A stretch of DNA of 14,765 bases from UM-FILTER-49-7 sp964599895 (GTDB lineage Bacteria > Acidobacteriota > Holophagae > Thermotomaculales > Thermotomaculaceae): positions 1 to 14,765 of the forward strand of contig CAZRHT010000061.1 in the NCBI GenBank assembly GCA_964599895.1, read 5' to 3'. The number at the start of each line of letters is the position of its first letter. The first letter of the stretch is position 1. The position numbers and the translations under genes are program-made. Positions 5,883-12,765 of this stretch are shown here, piece by piece. The notes under the pieces are model-generated. The model was not told the DNA's origin. It saw nothing but the letters and a program-made list of their open reading frames with translations, and did no database searches.

Positions 5883-7266
5883 CGGCTCTGTACTTCAGAA
5901 CGTTCTCGAAATCTTTCGAACTTCATCCCTGACCCCCCTCCTTGTCGGAGGGGCAGTCCGGGATCTATTGTTGGAACAGAAGCCGAAAGACCTTGATTTT
6001 CTCGTTGTTGGGGAAAGCATGGATACATTTGTAGAATTCATGAACAAACTGGCCGCCTCGCTCAGCTTGAACATTGTTCGCCCTGCCGCCTTCCCGGAAG
6101 TCATACGACTGGTGAGCCGGACCCATAGTCTTGATTTCACATTCGTGTCATCTGAAGAAGTATCTGAAAACCTGATGCAGCGGGACTTTACTATCAACGC
6201 CATGGCCTTGGACCCAGCCACAGGAGAAATTATGGACCCGGCAGACGGCCGGATAGATCTGGAACAAGAAAACCTCCGTCCGGTTCGGCCCGATGCCTTC
6301 GAAAACGATCCGGTGCGGATTATTCGGCTTTTTCGCTTCCAGACAGAGCTTGATTTTACCTCTGACAAAAATACAATCATTCAGGCAGGAAAGGCTGCTT
6401 CACTTCTCTCACAACCCTCAGGGGAGCGAATACGGGAAGAGCTCTTCAGAATTCTTGCCAACGACAATGCTTTTAACGCCATTTCGGAAATGACCCACCC
6501 CATTCTTACTACACTCTTTCCAGCAATCGGTGGCATTCGGGATATCACCCAGAACGGCTATCACCACCTGAACGCATTCGACCACACCCTGGAAGTTGTC
6601 TCATGGACATACAGGCTTGACGAATTGGCCTCCCTGCTGAACATCATTCCGCTTCCTGTTTCAAATGAAGACAAAATCGTCCTGCGCCTTGCTGCCCTTT
6701 TCCACGACGTCGGAAAAGCCGAAACCGCATCCCGTAATGAAAGCGGCATTAGCACCTTCAAAGAACACCAATTTGTCTCTGCAAACCTTTTTCTTCGGGA
6801 CATCGAGCGACTCAAACCTTCAAAACGCCTCACCGAACGGGGTTACATGCTGGTCCGTCGTCACATGCTCTTTCTCAACTTCATGCTGAACGGCTGGTCA
6901 GAAAAATCCTTCCGCAAACTCATCAACCTGATGCGGGAAGACAGCCGTTTGCTGGCACTACTCGCGTATGCGGACAAACTGTCGGCACGAGGGCCCCTTT
7001 CCGCTGGAAGTGCGAAAAGAATGGCTGAGATAGTAAAGAACTTTCTGGATTTTTACCAGAGAGAAGCCGAAACCATCACAAAACTGCCCAGACTTATTTC
7101 CGGAGAGGAAGTCATGACAATACTGGGGCTGGACCCCTCCCCGGAAGTGGGACAGGTACTGGGTGTCATTTCCGAAAAACAACTGGCAGATCCGTCACTC
7201 AGCCGGGAACAGGCCCTGGAAATCCTCGAAGCATTTAGAAAAGACCAAGAGGAAAACCCGCAATGA
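5869..7266 (+). CDS. cca: CCA tRNA nucleotidyltransferase / poly(A) polymerase family protein with HD domain
   Basis: Class II nucleotidyltransferases of this family add or repair the 3' CCA of tRNA, or polyadenylate RNA. Visible motifs are GGAVRD (27-32), the metal-binding D41 and D43 in KDLDFLV, QRDFTINAMA (104-113), ENDPVRIIRLFRF (145-157) and GERIREELFRI (185-195). An HD phosphohydrolase domain follows, with YHHLNAFDHT (231-240) and LFHDVGK (277-283, H279/D280). The 465 residues suit a CCA enzyme with a C-terminal HD domain. The start is a TTG at 5869, inside the preceding gene, supported by GAGGAAGG eight bases upstream and by the absence of a better codon before the catalytic domain. 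The 14-bp overlap upstream and 4-bp ATGA overlap downstream indicate translational coupling. CCA addition and polyadenylation are hard to separate by sequence. Confidence 0.9.
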   Translation: MPTPDGSVLQNVLEIFRTSSLTPLLVGGAVRDLLLEQKPKDLDFLVVGESMDTFVEFMNKLAASLSLNIVRPAAFPEVIRLVSRTHSLDFTFVSSEEVSENLMQRDFTINAMALDPATGEIMDPADGRIDLEQENLRPVRPDAFENDPVRIIRLFRFQTELDFTSDKNTIIQAGKAASLLSQPSGERIREELFRILANDNAFNAISEMTHPILTTLFPAIGGIRDITQNGYHHLNAFDHTLEVVSWTYRLDELASLLNIIPLPVSNEDKIVLRLAALFHDVGKAETASRNESGISTFKEHQFVSANLFLRDIERLKPSKRLTERGYMLVRRHMLFLNFMLNGWSEKSFRKLINLMREDSRLLALLAYADKLSARGPLSAGSAKRMAEIVKNFLDFYQREAETITKLPRLISGEEVMTILGLDPSPEVGQVLGVISEKQLADPSLSREQALEILEAFRKDQEENPQ

Positions 7267-8024
7267 ACGTCACCTTCCTCGGGACCGGAACCTCCATGGG
7301 AGTTCCTCTTATCAACTGCAATTGCCCCGTCTGCACATCCAGCGATCCGAAAGACAAGCGGACCCGGGCGTCTTTGAAAATCGAAACCGGTGAGCACACC
7401 GTTCTGGTCGATGCATCGTCAGATTTTCGCCAACAGGCTCTCCGTTTCGATATTCCCACCATTGACGGAATCTTTCTTACGCATCCCCACGCCGACCACG
7501 TCTTCGGCCTGGACGATACCCGCATCTACTCGCTGCGGGAAAAGCGCCCCATCCATATCTTTGGAAGTGCCTACACTCTGAAAAACATTCGTCATATCTT
7601 CTCCTACGCTTTTGAAGAAGACCGGGACGAGCGACTGGTTAAACCGCTTTTCCAGCTTCACGAGTTGAAACAAAGCCAGGAACTCTTCGGACTGCCAGTC
7701 ACCCGTGTGAATCTGAATCACGGCGGAATGCCGGTGACCGGATACCGGTTTGGAAATTTTGCCTATCTAACCGACTTTGCTGAAGTTGAAGAAAGTGAAC
7801 TTTCCCGCCTGTACGGTGTCACCCACCTCGTTGTGGGCGCCCTCCGGTATACCCCCAGCATTTCCCACCTCACAGTTGATCAGGCAGTACAACTGATAGA
7901 AAAACTTCAACCGGAGCAAGCCTGGCTTACCCACATGAGCCATGAAATCTCCCACAGCAAACTCGAAAACGAACTCCCGGACTACATCCATGTCGCCTAC
8001 GACGGACTCTCCTTTCGCTGTTGA
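7263..8024 (+). CDS. PhnP-like metallo-beta-lactamase-fold phosphodiesterase
   Basis: A 253-residue MBL-fold hydrolase. The start FLGTGTSMGVP is followed by CNCPVC (C19, C21, C24), the structural zinc site known from PhnP. The catalytic metal ligands are THPHADH (H74, H76, D78, H79), NHG (H153), LTDF (D171) and H224 in LTHMSHE, with YDG (246-248) near the end. E. coli PhnP hydrolyses 5-phosphoribosyl 1,2-cyclic phosphate and also 2',3'-cyclic nucleotides. There are no phn genes nearby. The gene overlaps the CCA enzyme by 4 bp, so a role on cyclic phosphates at nucleotide or RNA ends is at least as plausible as phosphonate use. The substrate is not determined. Confidence 0.88.
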   Translation: MNVTFLGTGTSMGVPLINCNCPVCTSSDPKDKRTRASLKIETGEHTVLVDASSDFRQQALRFDIPTIDGIFLTHPHADHVFGLDDTRIYSLREKRPIHIFGSAYTLKNIRHIFSYAFEEDRDERLVKPLFQLHELKQSQELFGLPVTRVNLNHGGMPVTGYRFGNFAYLTDFAEVEESELSRLYGVTHLVVGALRYTPSISHLTVDQAVQLIEKLQPEQAWLTHMSHEISHSKLENELPDYIHVAYDGLSFRC

Positions 8025-8046
8025 AGCGCTTTGCGCCATCAACATA

Positions 8047-8076
8047 GTAGGAGTTGGGGTTGGAGTAGGGGTAAGA
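8047..8076 (+). repeat. five-unit GTWGGR hexamer tandem repeat
   Basis: The units GTAGGA, GTTGGG, GTTGGA, GTAGGG and GTAAGA follow each other without gaps. G tracts at 8050-8051, 8056-8059, 8062-8063 and 8068-8071 could form a two-layer G-quadruplex on the plus strand. It lies 22 bp after the stop of the PhnP-like gene. Confidence 0.6.
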
Positions 8077-8121
8077 AACATCAGGGAATTGACCGTCCTA
8101 TTTCTTTCCGTCTTTTTCGCT

Positions 8122-8150
8122 CAGAACACCGAACACAGAAAACAGAACAC
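8122..8150. repeat. imperfect CAGAACAC repeat
   Basis: CAGAACAC occurs at 8122-8129 and 8143-8150, with GAACACAGAA between them. It is low-complexity A/C-rich sequence outside any gene. Confidence 0.45.
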
Positions 8151-8183
8151 TTCTTCTTCCCTCTTGCCTTCTCGTTCTCTCCC

Positions 8184-8199
8184 GGCCTGCGAAGCAGCC
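8184..8199. repeat. short hairpin, CCTGCGAAGCAG type
   Basis: GGCCTGC and GCAGCC pair around GAA with one bulged C. It resembles the hairpins at 4279-4295 and 8492-8505. Confidence 0.3.
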
Positions 8200-8237
8200 A
8201 TGACTGAACTTTCTGATTAAAGGTATACAATTCCTTA

Positions 8238-8659
8238 TTTCGATCCCGGACGGGAGCGAAACTTCAGTTGAGCGCACCAACCTGGGGATCGAACGCGATG
8301 GATTGGGTGAGATGTGCACTTTCGGGACTGGAGCGAATGAGGAACAGTACATGCGTACGTGACGAGGAGCGGAGGGAATGAACGTGTGCAGATGGCCCGA
8401 GACTTGAGCGTCAAGCCAAAGGAGGGGACGGGACACAAACTCAGTTCAGCCAAGAATAGCCATTTGGAGTGTAAAGCATGACGGGTTGGTACCTGCGATA
8501 GCAGGCAATCGGTAGTTCGTTGCGGTTGCGGATGCTCGTATCCAGGCGACTGCAACGAAATGCCGGTTGGGAGCAGACGTCAGTCTGCACAGACCAATCC
8601 GGTCGTGCTGTCAGAACGTGACAAGAAGCGCCGCGGAGTCGAAGCAAAGACAGACGCAC
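8238..8659 (+). ncRNA. candidate structured non-coding RNA of unknown class
   Basis: This stretch has no protein-like frame but many hairpins. The main ones are TTTCG-TCCC/GGGA-CGAAA (8238-8261, one A.G mismatch); CTTGA/TCAAG (8403-8415); GGTTG+CCTGC/GCAGG+CAATC (8484-8510); an 18-bp stem (8516-8559); CCGGTTGG/CCAA-CCGG (8563-8602) enclosing GCAGAC/GTCTGC; and TGTCA/TGACA (8609-8623). GTGC at 8605 could pair with GCAC at 8656. The three wobble pairs I found (8485:8509, 8524:8551, 8527:8548) are G.U read on the plus strand and would be A.C mismatches on the minus strand, so plus-strand transcription is favoured. Length and multi-stem design suit HEARO/omega-RNA, but no IscB or IsrB gene follows. 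Group II intron domain V, RNase P, tmRNA and SRP signatures were not found. Both ends are estimates. Confidence 0.5.
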
Positions 8660-8682
8660 CCGTGCTTTCACTCACAGAAATA

Positions 8683-8691
8683 TGCTATTCT
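8683..8691 (+). promoter_or_regulatory. extended -10 promoter element of the HNH gene
   Basis: TG-C-TATTCT forms an extended -10 element. No good -35 is seen. Transcription starting seven bases after the element would begin at 8698, the A of the HNH start codon, so the mRNA would be leaderless. Confidence 0.5.
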
Positions 8692-8697
8692 ACCGCC

Positions 8698-9003
8698 ATG
8701 AATGATGTTTTTTTCAGTGCGGCGGACCCGGCTCACATCCGCCGGGAAAAACAGAAGGCCAGAGAACTTCGGCAAAGCCAATGGTGGAAACGGAAGCGAA
8801 GTACCGGGATCTGCTATTACTGCCGGGGAAAGTTTCCCCCTGATGAACTGACAATGGACCATCTGGTACCCCTGGCAAGGGGGGGCCGGACCACAAAGGG
8901 CAACGTGGTTCCCTGTTGTAAGGAATGCAATTCAAGGAAAAATTACCTCCTTCCCATCGAATGGCAGGAATATCTGGAAAAGATTCGCAATGAAACAGAA
9001 TAA
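8698..9003 (+). CDS. small HNH endonuclease-family protein
   Basis: A 101-residue protein with one HNH domain. Four cysteines form a zinc site (C39 and C42 in CYYC; C74 and C77 in CCKEC). The HNH core has D54-H55 in TMDHLVPLARGG, N69 in GNVVP and N78 in ECNSRKNY. The N-terminus is highly basic (HIRREKQKARELRQSQWWKRKR). Near-identical arrangements are common as stand-alone chromosomal genes in Desulfobacterota, where the function is unknown; DNA nicking or cleavage is inferred from the fold. The frame is open back to 8560, but the ATG at 8698 is chosen because the upstream part reads through the candidate RNA and MNDVFF fits the family start. There is no Shine-Dalgarno, which fits a leaderless mRNA. 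It overlaps the next gene by 14 bp. Confidence 0.87.
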   Translation: MNDVFFSAADPAHIRREKQKARELRQSQWWKRKRSTGICYYCRGKFPPDELTMDHLVPLARGGRTTKGNVVPCCKECNSRKNYLLPIEWQEYLEKIRNETE

Positions 9004-10618
9004 ACGGGCCGCATTGCTGGCTGTGGTTGTAATATTCGGATTTTTTTCTTTCTTTTTCCAGGAATCCCATATCCCATTTGCAGAGACTTCCGACGCGAGA
9101 TACAGTGAAATTGCGTATGAAACATATCAGTTCGGTGATTGGCTCATACCCCACCAGAACCGGATGGCACATATTACGAAGCCTCCTCTGGTGTACTGGC
9201 TGGTGGCCGCCGGATATGCTGTTTTTGGTGTGAATGAAACCGGAGCACGATTTTTCTCCGGACTGTTCGGGATCCTATGCGCTCTGCTGGTGTTTTTTCT
9301 GGCACGTTTTTTTGTAGACAGGGATATTGAGGCCTTTCTTGCTGCCATTATTTTTGAAACATGTCCGCTTATCATCGGTGCAGGTCGAATTGTCACTACG
9401 GATATTTTTCTACTCTTTTTCATGCTCCTGGCAATGTATGGGTTTCTGAAACTCTATTCTCAAAATACAGGTTCAGGGACCTGGATTTTCTGGCTGGCAC
9501 TGGGCTTTTCAGGAATGGTGAAAGGACCGATCGGTCCTGTTCTTGTGGGTGGAATTGTGGGAATTCTTCTCTGGATTGAACATGATGGAGAAACCTCAAA
9601 AAGATTATTGAGACCTCTGCCAATCCTGTTGTTTTTTGTCCTTGCTTTCTGGTGGCCAATTTATATCATGCTGCGTGTGCCGGGAGCGTTCAACTATCTG
9701 GTCGTCGAACAGATGTTCAGCCGCTTTACAAGCCACGGATTCGGCCACCCGCAACCTGTTTCCTTTTATCTCTATCTGTTTCCAGCTGTCACTTTCCCAT
9801 GGATTATCCCGGCACTGGAAGGTGTGTTTCAGTCTGTGCAGGAAAACAGATCCTGGCAAAACATCATGCTGCTTTCCTGGTTTATCTTTCCCATTGTCTT
9901 TTTCACCATCCCTTCCAGCAAGCTGATTCTCTATGTGCTTTTTTCCGTTCCGCCCATTTCCATTCTTGCCGCCAGATTCGTGTATCACAGGTCGTACCAG
10001 GGCACACTGCTGACTTATGTAGGAGCAGAATCACTGCTTATCGGCTTTGCACTTGTATGGTGGATAAATGGGTTGGACCCTGCGGAAAAGAAAACTGCCT
10101 TGCTAATTGCCTGCGCCATTCTGGTTTGTAATCTCCTGTTGATTTTTGTTCGAAAATACCATGTTGCGACAATACTGACAACGGCGACAAAGGTGCTGGT
10201 GGTTATGGTCCTCATACTACACCTTGTTGCTTTTCAACCGCTTAAGTATGTCAAAACGGCAAAACCTCTGGCTCAGGTAATCAATGTCCTTATTTCCCAA
10301 AGCCCCGGCAAGGTTCATGTGGTATGCGATGGCTTCATTTCCCGAAGTCTGACTCTCTATACCGGAATCAATCCATTGGAAACAAAGGTGGACAATGAAA
10401 CACTGCCTGAAGAAGTGAAGCAATCTACCACTTTTCTTCGGGCGAAAAGACTGAGTCTGATGTTGAGGAATGGTGTCCCGGTACTGTTGGTTCGTGAAAC
10501 TCGGGACAGTCGCCCGTTGCCGGATAAGCTGACAAGGGTCTGGACAGGTAAACGTTACACTATTTCCACCAATGTTCCATCACAGCCACAGAAAGGTCCG
10601 TCAATTTCTAAACATTAA
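8990..10618 (+). CDS. ArnT/PMT-family lipid-linked sugar glycosyltransferase
   Basis: A 542-residue membrane protein with about 11-12 hydrophobic segments and a C-terminal soluble part of about 120 residues. The first periplasmic loop has ETSDARYSEIAYE (32-44), equivalent to the DETRY region of ArnT with the catalytic acid at D35, followed by GDWLIPH and ITKPPLVYWL (62-71). GRIVTTDIF (132-140, D138) and MVKGPIGPV (176-184) are further family motifs. GT-C enzymes of this kind move a sugar from a polyprenyl phosphate to lipid A or another glycan on the outer face of the inner membrane. The sugar and acceptor are unknown; with no arn genes nearby, polymyxin-type lipid A modification should not be assumed. 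The ATG lies inside the HNH gene, and the 3' end overlaps the convergent HAD gene by 18 bp. Confidence 0.85.
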   Translation: MKQNKRAALLAVVVIFGFFSFFFQESHIPFAETSDARYSEIAYETYQFGDWLIPHQNRMAHITKPPLVYWLVAAGYAVFGVNETGARFFSGLFGILCALLVFFLARFFVDRDIEAFLAAIIFETCPLIIGAGRIVTTDIFLLFFMLLAMYGFLKLYSQNTGSGTWIFWLALGFSGMVKGPIGPVLVGGIVGILLWIEHDGETSKRLLRPLPILLFFVLAFWWPIYIMLRVPGAFNYLVVEQMFSRFTSHGFGHPQPVSFYLYLFPAVTFPWIIPALEGVFQSVQENRSWQNIMLLSWFIFPIVFFTIPSSKLILYVLFSVPPISILAARFVYHRSYQGTLLTYVGAESLLIGFALVWWINGLDPAEKKTALLIACAILVCNLLLIFVRKYHVATILTTATKVLVVMVLILHLVAFQPLKYVKTAKPLAQVINVLISQSPGKVHVVCDGFISRSLTLYTGINPLETKVDNETLPEEVKQSTTFLRAKRLSLMLRNGVPVLLVRETRDSRPLPDKLTRVWTGKRYTISTNVPSQPQKGPSISKH

Positions 10619-11359
10619 CACATCTGAAAGCTCCGCCACAGAGGGCAGACACAAATCGGCCATTGACCGCAACCGGTCATTTTCGCCATAACCGCTTTCT
10701 ACCGCAACGGTGATCAGTCCCAGCTTTATCCCGGCTTTGATATCAAATTCCGTGTCACTGACAAATGCCGTTTCCCTCGGAATCAGTCCAAAACGCTTCG
10801 TGGCCTCTTCCAGCACAAGACCTTTGTAGTAACAAAGAGAATCGTATTCCGGTTCATATGGACGATTGGCTTGCTCCCGGATATCTCCTGCGGTGAGGAT
10901 CCCGGAAAAAGCGTCCCGGATTCCCAGCCTCGTGAGTTCCATCTCCAGAAGTTTTACCTCATGGCGAAGGGTTGCCGCCACAATGGGTATTCCACTTTCC
11001 GAAATTCGGTAAAGCACCTGTGTGGTACCGGGAAAGAGCGTGTCAAGCTGAAAAAGCTCCGGTCGATCCAGTCTGGAATGTCGGGCCTGGAGGAAATCAT
11101 TTAGCCGTTCAGGATCCCCGCCCCGGGATAACAGAACCGCTCCGATTTCACGGGACAAGTCACCTGAAACCCGCATCTCGGCAAATTCCTCAAACTCCAA
11201 TGTCGGAAATCCCATTTCCGCAGCTGTGTCACAAAAGGACTGGTGGTCCCTTCGCTTTATGTCTATCAGTGTATTGTCCACATCCATCAGGAAAGCGGAA
11301 AGGGGGCGATTGCCCCCCGTTGTTTTTAGTTTCATATCGGATTCCCGGTCCCGGCCCAT
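10601..11359 (-). CDS. HAD-superfamily hydrolase
   Basis: A haloacid dehalogenase-type phosphohydrolase of 252 residues. Motif I is FLMDVDNTLID (nucleophile D26, acid D28), motif II is the T130 in VAATLRHE, the motif III lysine is probably K179 in YYKGLVLEEA, and motif IV is VSDTEFD (D202, D206). Between motifs I and II an alpha-helical cap of about 90 residues is present, as in the phosphoglycolate-phosphatase-like group. The substrate cannot be named. The start is uncertain: the ATG at 11359 has only a weak ribosome site, and an in-frame ATG at 11335 (MKLKTTGG) is equally possible. It is the last gene of the serS-upp-MFS group, 36 bp after the transporter, and ends tail to tail inside the glycosyltransferase gene. 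Confidence 0.85.
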   Translation of the reverse strand: MGRDRESDMKLKTTGGNRPLSAFLMDVDNTLIDIKRRDHQSFCDTAAEMGFPTLEFEEFAEMRVSGDLSREIGAVLLSRGGDPERLNDFLQARHSRLDRPELFQLDTLFPGTTQVLYRISESGIPIVAATLRHEVKLLEMELTRLGIRDAFSGILTAGDIREQANRPYEPEYDSLCYYKGLVLEEATKRFGLIPRETAFVSDTEFDIKAGIKLGLITVAVESGYGENDRLRSMADLCLPSVAELSDVLMFRN

Positions 11360-11395
11360 TTCAGTTTTTCAGTCCCCATCGCGGCACAGGGCTCG

Positions 11396-12700
11396 TTACG
11401 GTCTCTCCAGTGCGCCGCCTTCCTGGGCATCAGCCCGCTTCAATAACCAGGCAAAGATGAGGCCGACGAAACCCAGACAGGCGAACATGAGCATACTCGC
11501 TGTGTAGGTGTGGGTAACATCGCGCAGTTTTCCATTGAGATAAGGGAAAAGGGCCAGGCCGATATTCTGAATCATTGTAATCAACCCGAATGCCGATCCC
11601 ACCATTTCTTTGCGGACAATCAGCGGTACGGCGGGCCACATGGCAGCGGGAACCAGAACGAAAGCAGCTCCGAGTAACATCATCGGGTAACGGGGCTGAA
11701 TCATCGTGTATGCCATCAGGATAAAGCTGGGAATCATCAGGAGCGAACCCACTGTCATAAGGGAGGCACGCTTTCCAATTTTATCCACTAACTGCCCGGC
11801 AAAGGGTGCCAGAACCATGGAGGCGAAAATGATGATCGTTGTTGTACCACCCGCAGTGGAAAACATGTGGATAATGTTATTGAACACCTGTCCCAAAAAG
11901 CCGCCGCTTCCGCCAGCCGTCAAAGGAATACCCCACTTGTCGTGGAAAAAATCAGTCGAAAGCGCCGTGAATGGAAAAATAGCGGAATAAAACGTCACAC
12001 AAAGGATTGCCACGTACCAGAAAGATTTCGGAAATTTTTTGATGTCGGACAGGACAATCTTGTCTTCCGCCCCCTCATCTTCCAGCGCCATCACCTTTTC
12101 ACCGTGCTTGTCCATGATCCAGTAAATAGCAGCTGCACCGAGAGACACAAGGGTAAAAATTACCGCCGCCCAGAGAGCTGCCTTGTAGTTATTGAAGTAC
12201 TTGGAAATCAACTCTTCAGTATTGAAGGAAAAGAGTGTACCAAGGCGGCTGATGGTCAGCGCAATGCCAAAGGAGAGGGCAAGTTCTTTTCCTTTGAACC
12301 AGCGCGCTAGAATAGCACTCTGAGCAACGACAAGTGATTCAGAACCGGCACCAAAGATGAAGCGTCCGGCATAAAGCACGTAAATATTGGGAGCAAATGC
12401 CACAATGGCCGCCCCGACGGCAACCAGGGTCGCAAAAATAAAACTGGCTGCCCGGGTTCCGATCTTATCAATCAGGATACCGCCTACGAATACGGAGAGA
12501 ATTGCCGCAATGCTGTACACCGTGTACATAGTACCGATTGCACTTCTCGGTACATTCAGCACTTTCAGAAGCGTCGGTGCGATCGCGCCGACAGAATCGT
12601 AAGCAAAGTAACTCCCGTAAGTCAGCAGGCTGACAAACACAAGGATTGTGAATCGGTAAAGTCTCGTGCTGGGGTGAAAAAAACCGTGTTCTGAATTCAT
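11396..12700 (-). CDS. MFS transporter, MFSD1-like
   Basis: A 434-residue protein with about 12 membrane segments in two halves joined by a charged loop (about 205-235, KHGEKVMALEDEGAEDK). Loop 2-3 carries the MFS signature GGILIDKIGTR (73-83), and its counterpart in the second half is AGQLVDKIGKR. The stretch RFIFGAGSESLVVAQ (113-127) followed by WFKGKELALSFG (134-145) and SRLG resembles the corresponding part of eukaryotic MFSD1, a lysosomal dipeptide transporter, more than sugar or drug carriers known to me. AAGGAGAG precedes the ATG at 12700. The gene lies 65 bp behind upp on the same strand. A nucleobase or peptide substrate is possible but unproven. Confidence 0.88.
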   Translation of the reverse strand: MNSEHGFFHPSTRLYRFTILVFVSLLTYGSYFAYDSVGAIAPTLLKVLNVPRSAIGTMYTVYSIAAILSVFVGGILIDKIGTRAASFIFATLVAVGAAIVAFAPNIYVLYAGRFIFGAGSESLVVAQSAILARWFKGKELALSFGIALTISRLGTLFSFNTEELISKYFNNYKAALWAAVIFTLVSLGAAAIYWIMDKHGEKVMALEDEGAEDKIVLSDIKKFPKSFWYVAILCVTFYSAIFPFTALSTDFFHDKWGIPLTAGGSGGFLGQVFNNIIHMFSTAGGTTTIIIFASMVLAPFAGQLVDKIGKRASLMTVGSLLMIPSFILMAYTMIQPRYPMMLLGAAFVLVPAAMWPAVPLIVRKEMVGSAFGLITMIQNIGLALFPYLNGKLRDVTHTYTASMLMFACLGFVGLIFAWLLKRADAQEGGALERP

Positions 12701-12765
12701 CTTTCTCTCCTTCTCAATATCATTCTCTACTCAAACTCAAATCTAATTTAAACCAATCTTCCTGC

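Larger units (their letters stand above)
8025..8237. other. intergenic region with short repeats, no gene seen
   Basis: This stretch follows the PhnP-like gene. It contains a hexamer repeat (8047-8076), an ACAGAACAC-type repeat (8122-8150), a CT-rich tract (8151-8180) and a small hairpin (8184-8199). No convincing terminator with a T run follows the stop codon at 8024, and no frame here resembles a protein. Confidence 0.6.

Noticed and set aside
8184..8215. SRP (4.5S) RNA, suggested by GAAGCAGCCATGAC
   Set aside because: The GTCAGG strand and the GGAA tetraloop of the conserved SRP hairpin are missing.
8238..8659. RNase P RNA, tmRNA or group II intron
   Set aside because: The RNase P core GAGGAAAGTCC, the tmRNA ends, and a domain V-like hairpin with a flanking reverse transcriptase were looked for and not found.
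8098..8671. Three minus-strand open frames of 76-112 codons in the gap before the HNH gene
   Set aside because: They overlap one another in different frames, are rich in Cys, Arg, Ser and Pro, show no motif, and coincide with the hairpin-rich region read on the plus strand.
8560..8697. 46-residue N-terminal extension of the HNH protein
   Set aside because: It reads through the strong hairpins, resembles no part of the HNH family, and the ATG at 8698 has an extended -10 directly in front.
11430..12310. Open frames antisense to the MFS transporter
   Set aside because: The minus-strand frame has clear MFS sequence and a ribosome site; the others are shadows.
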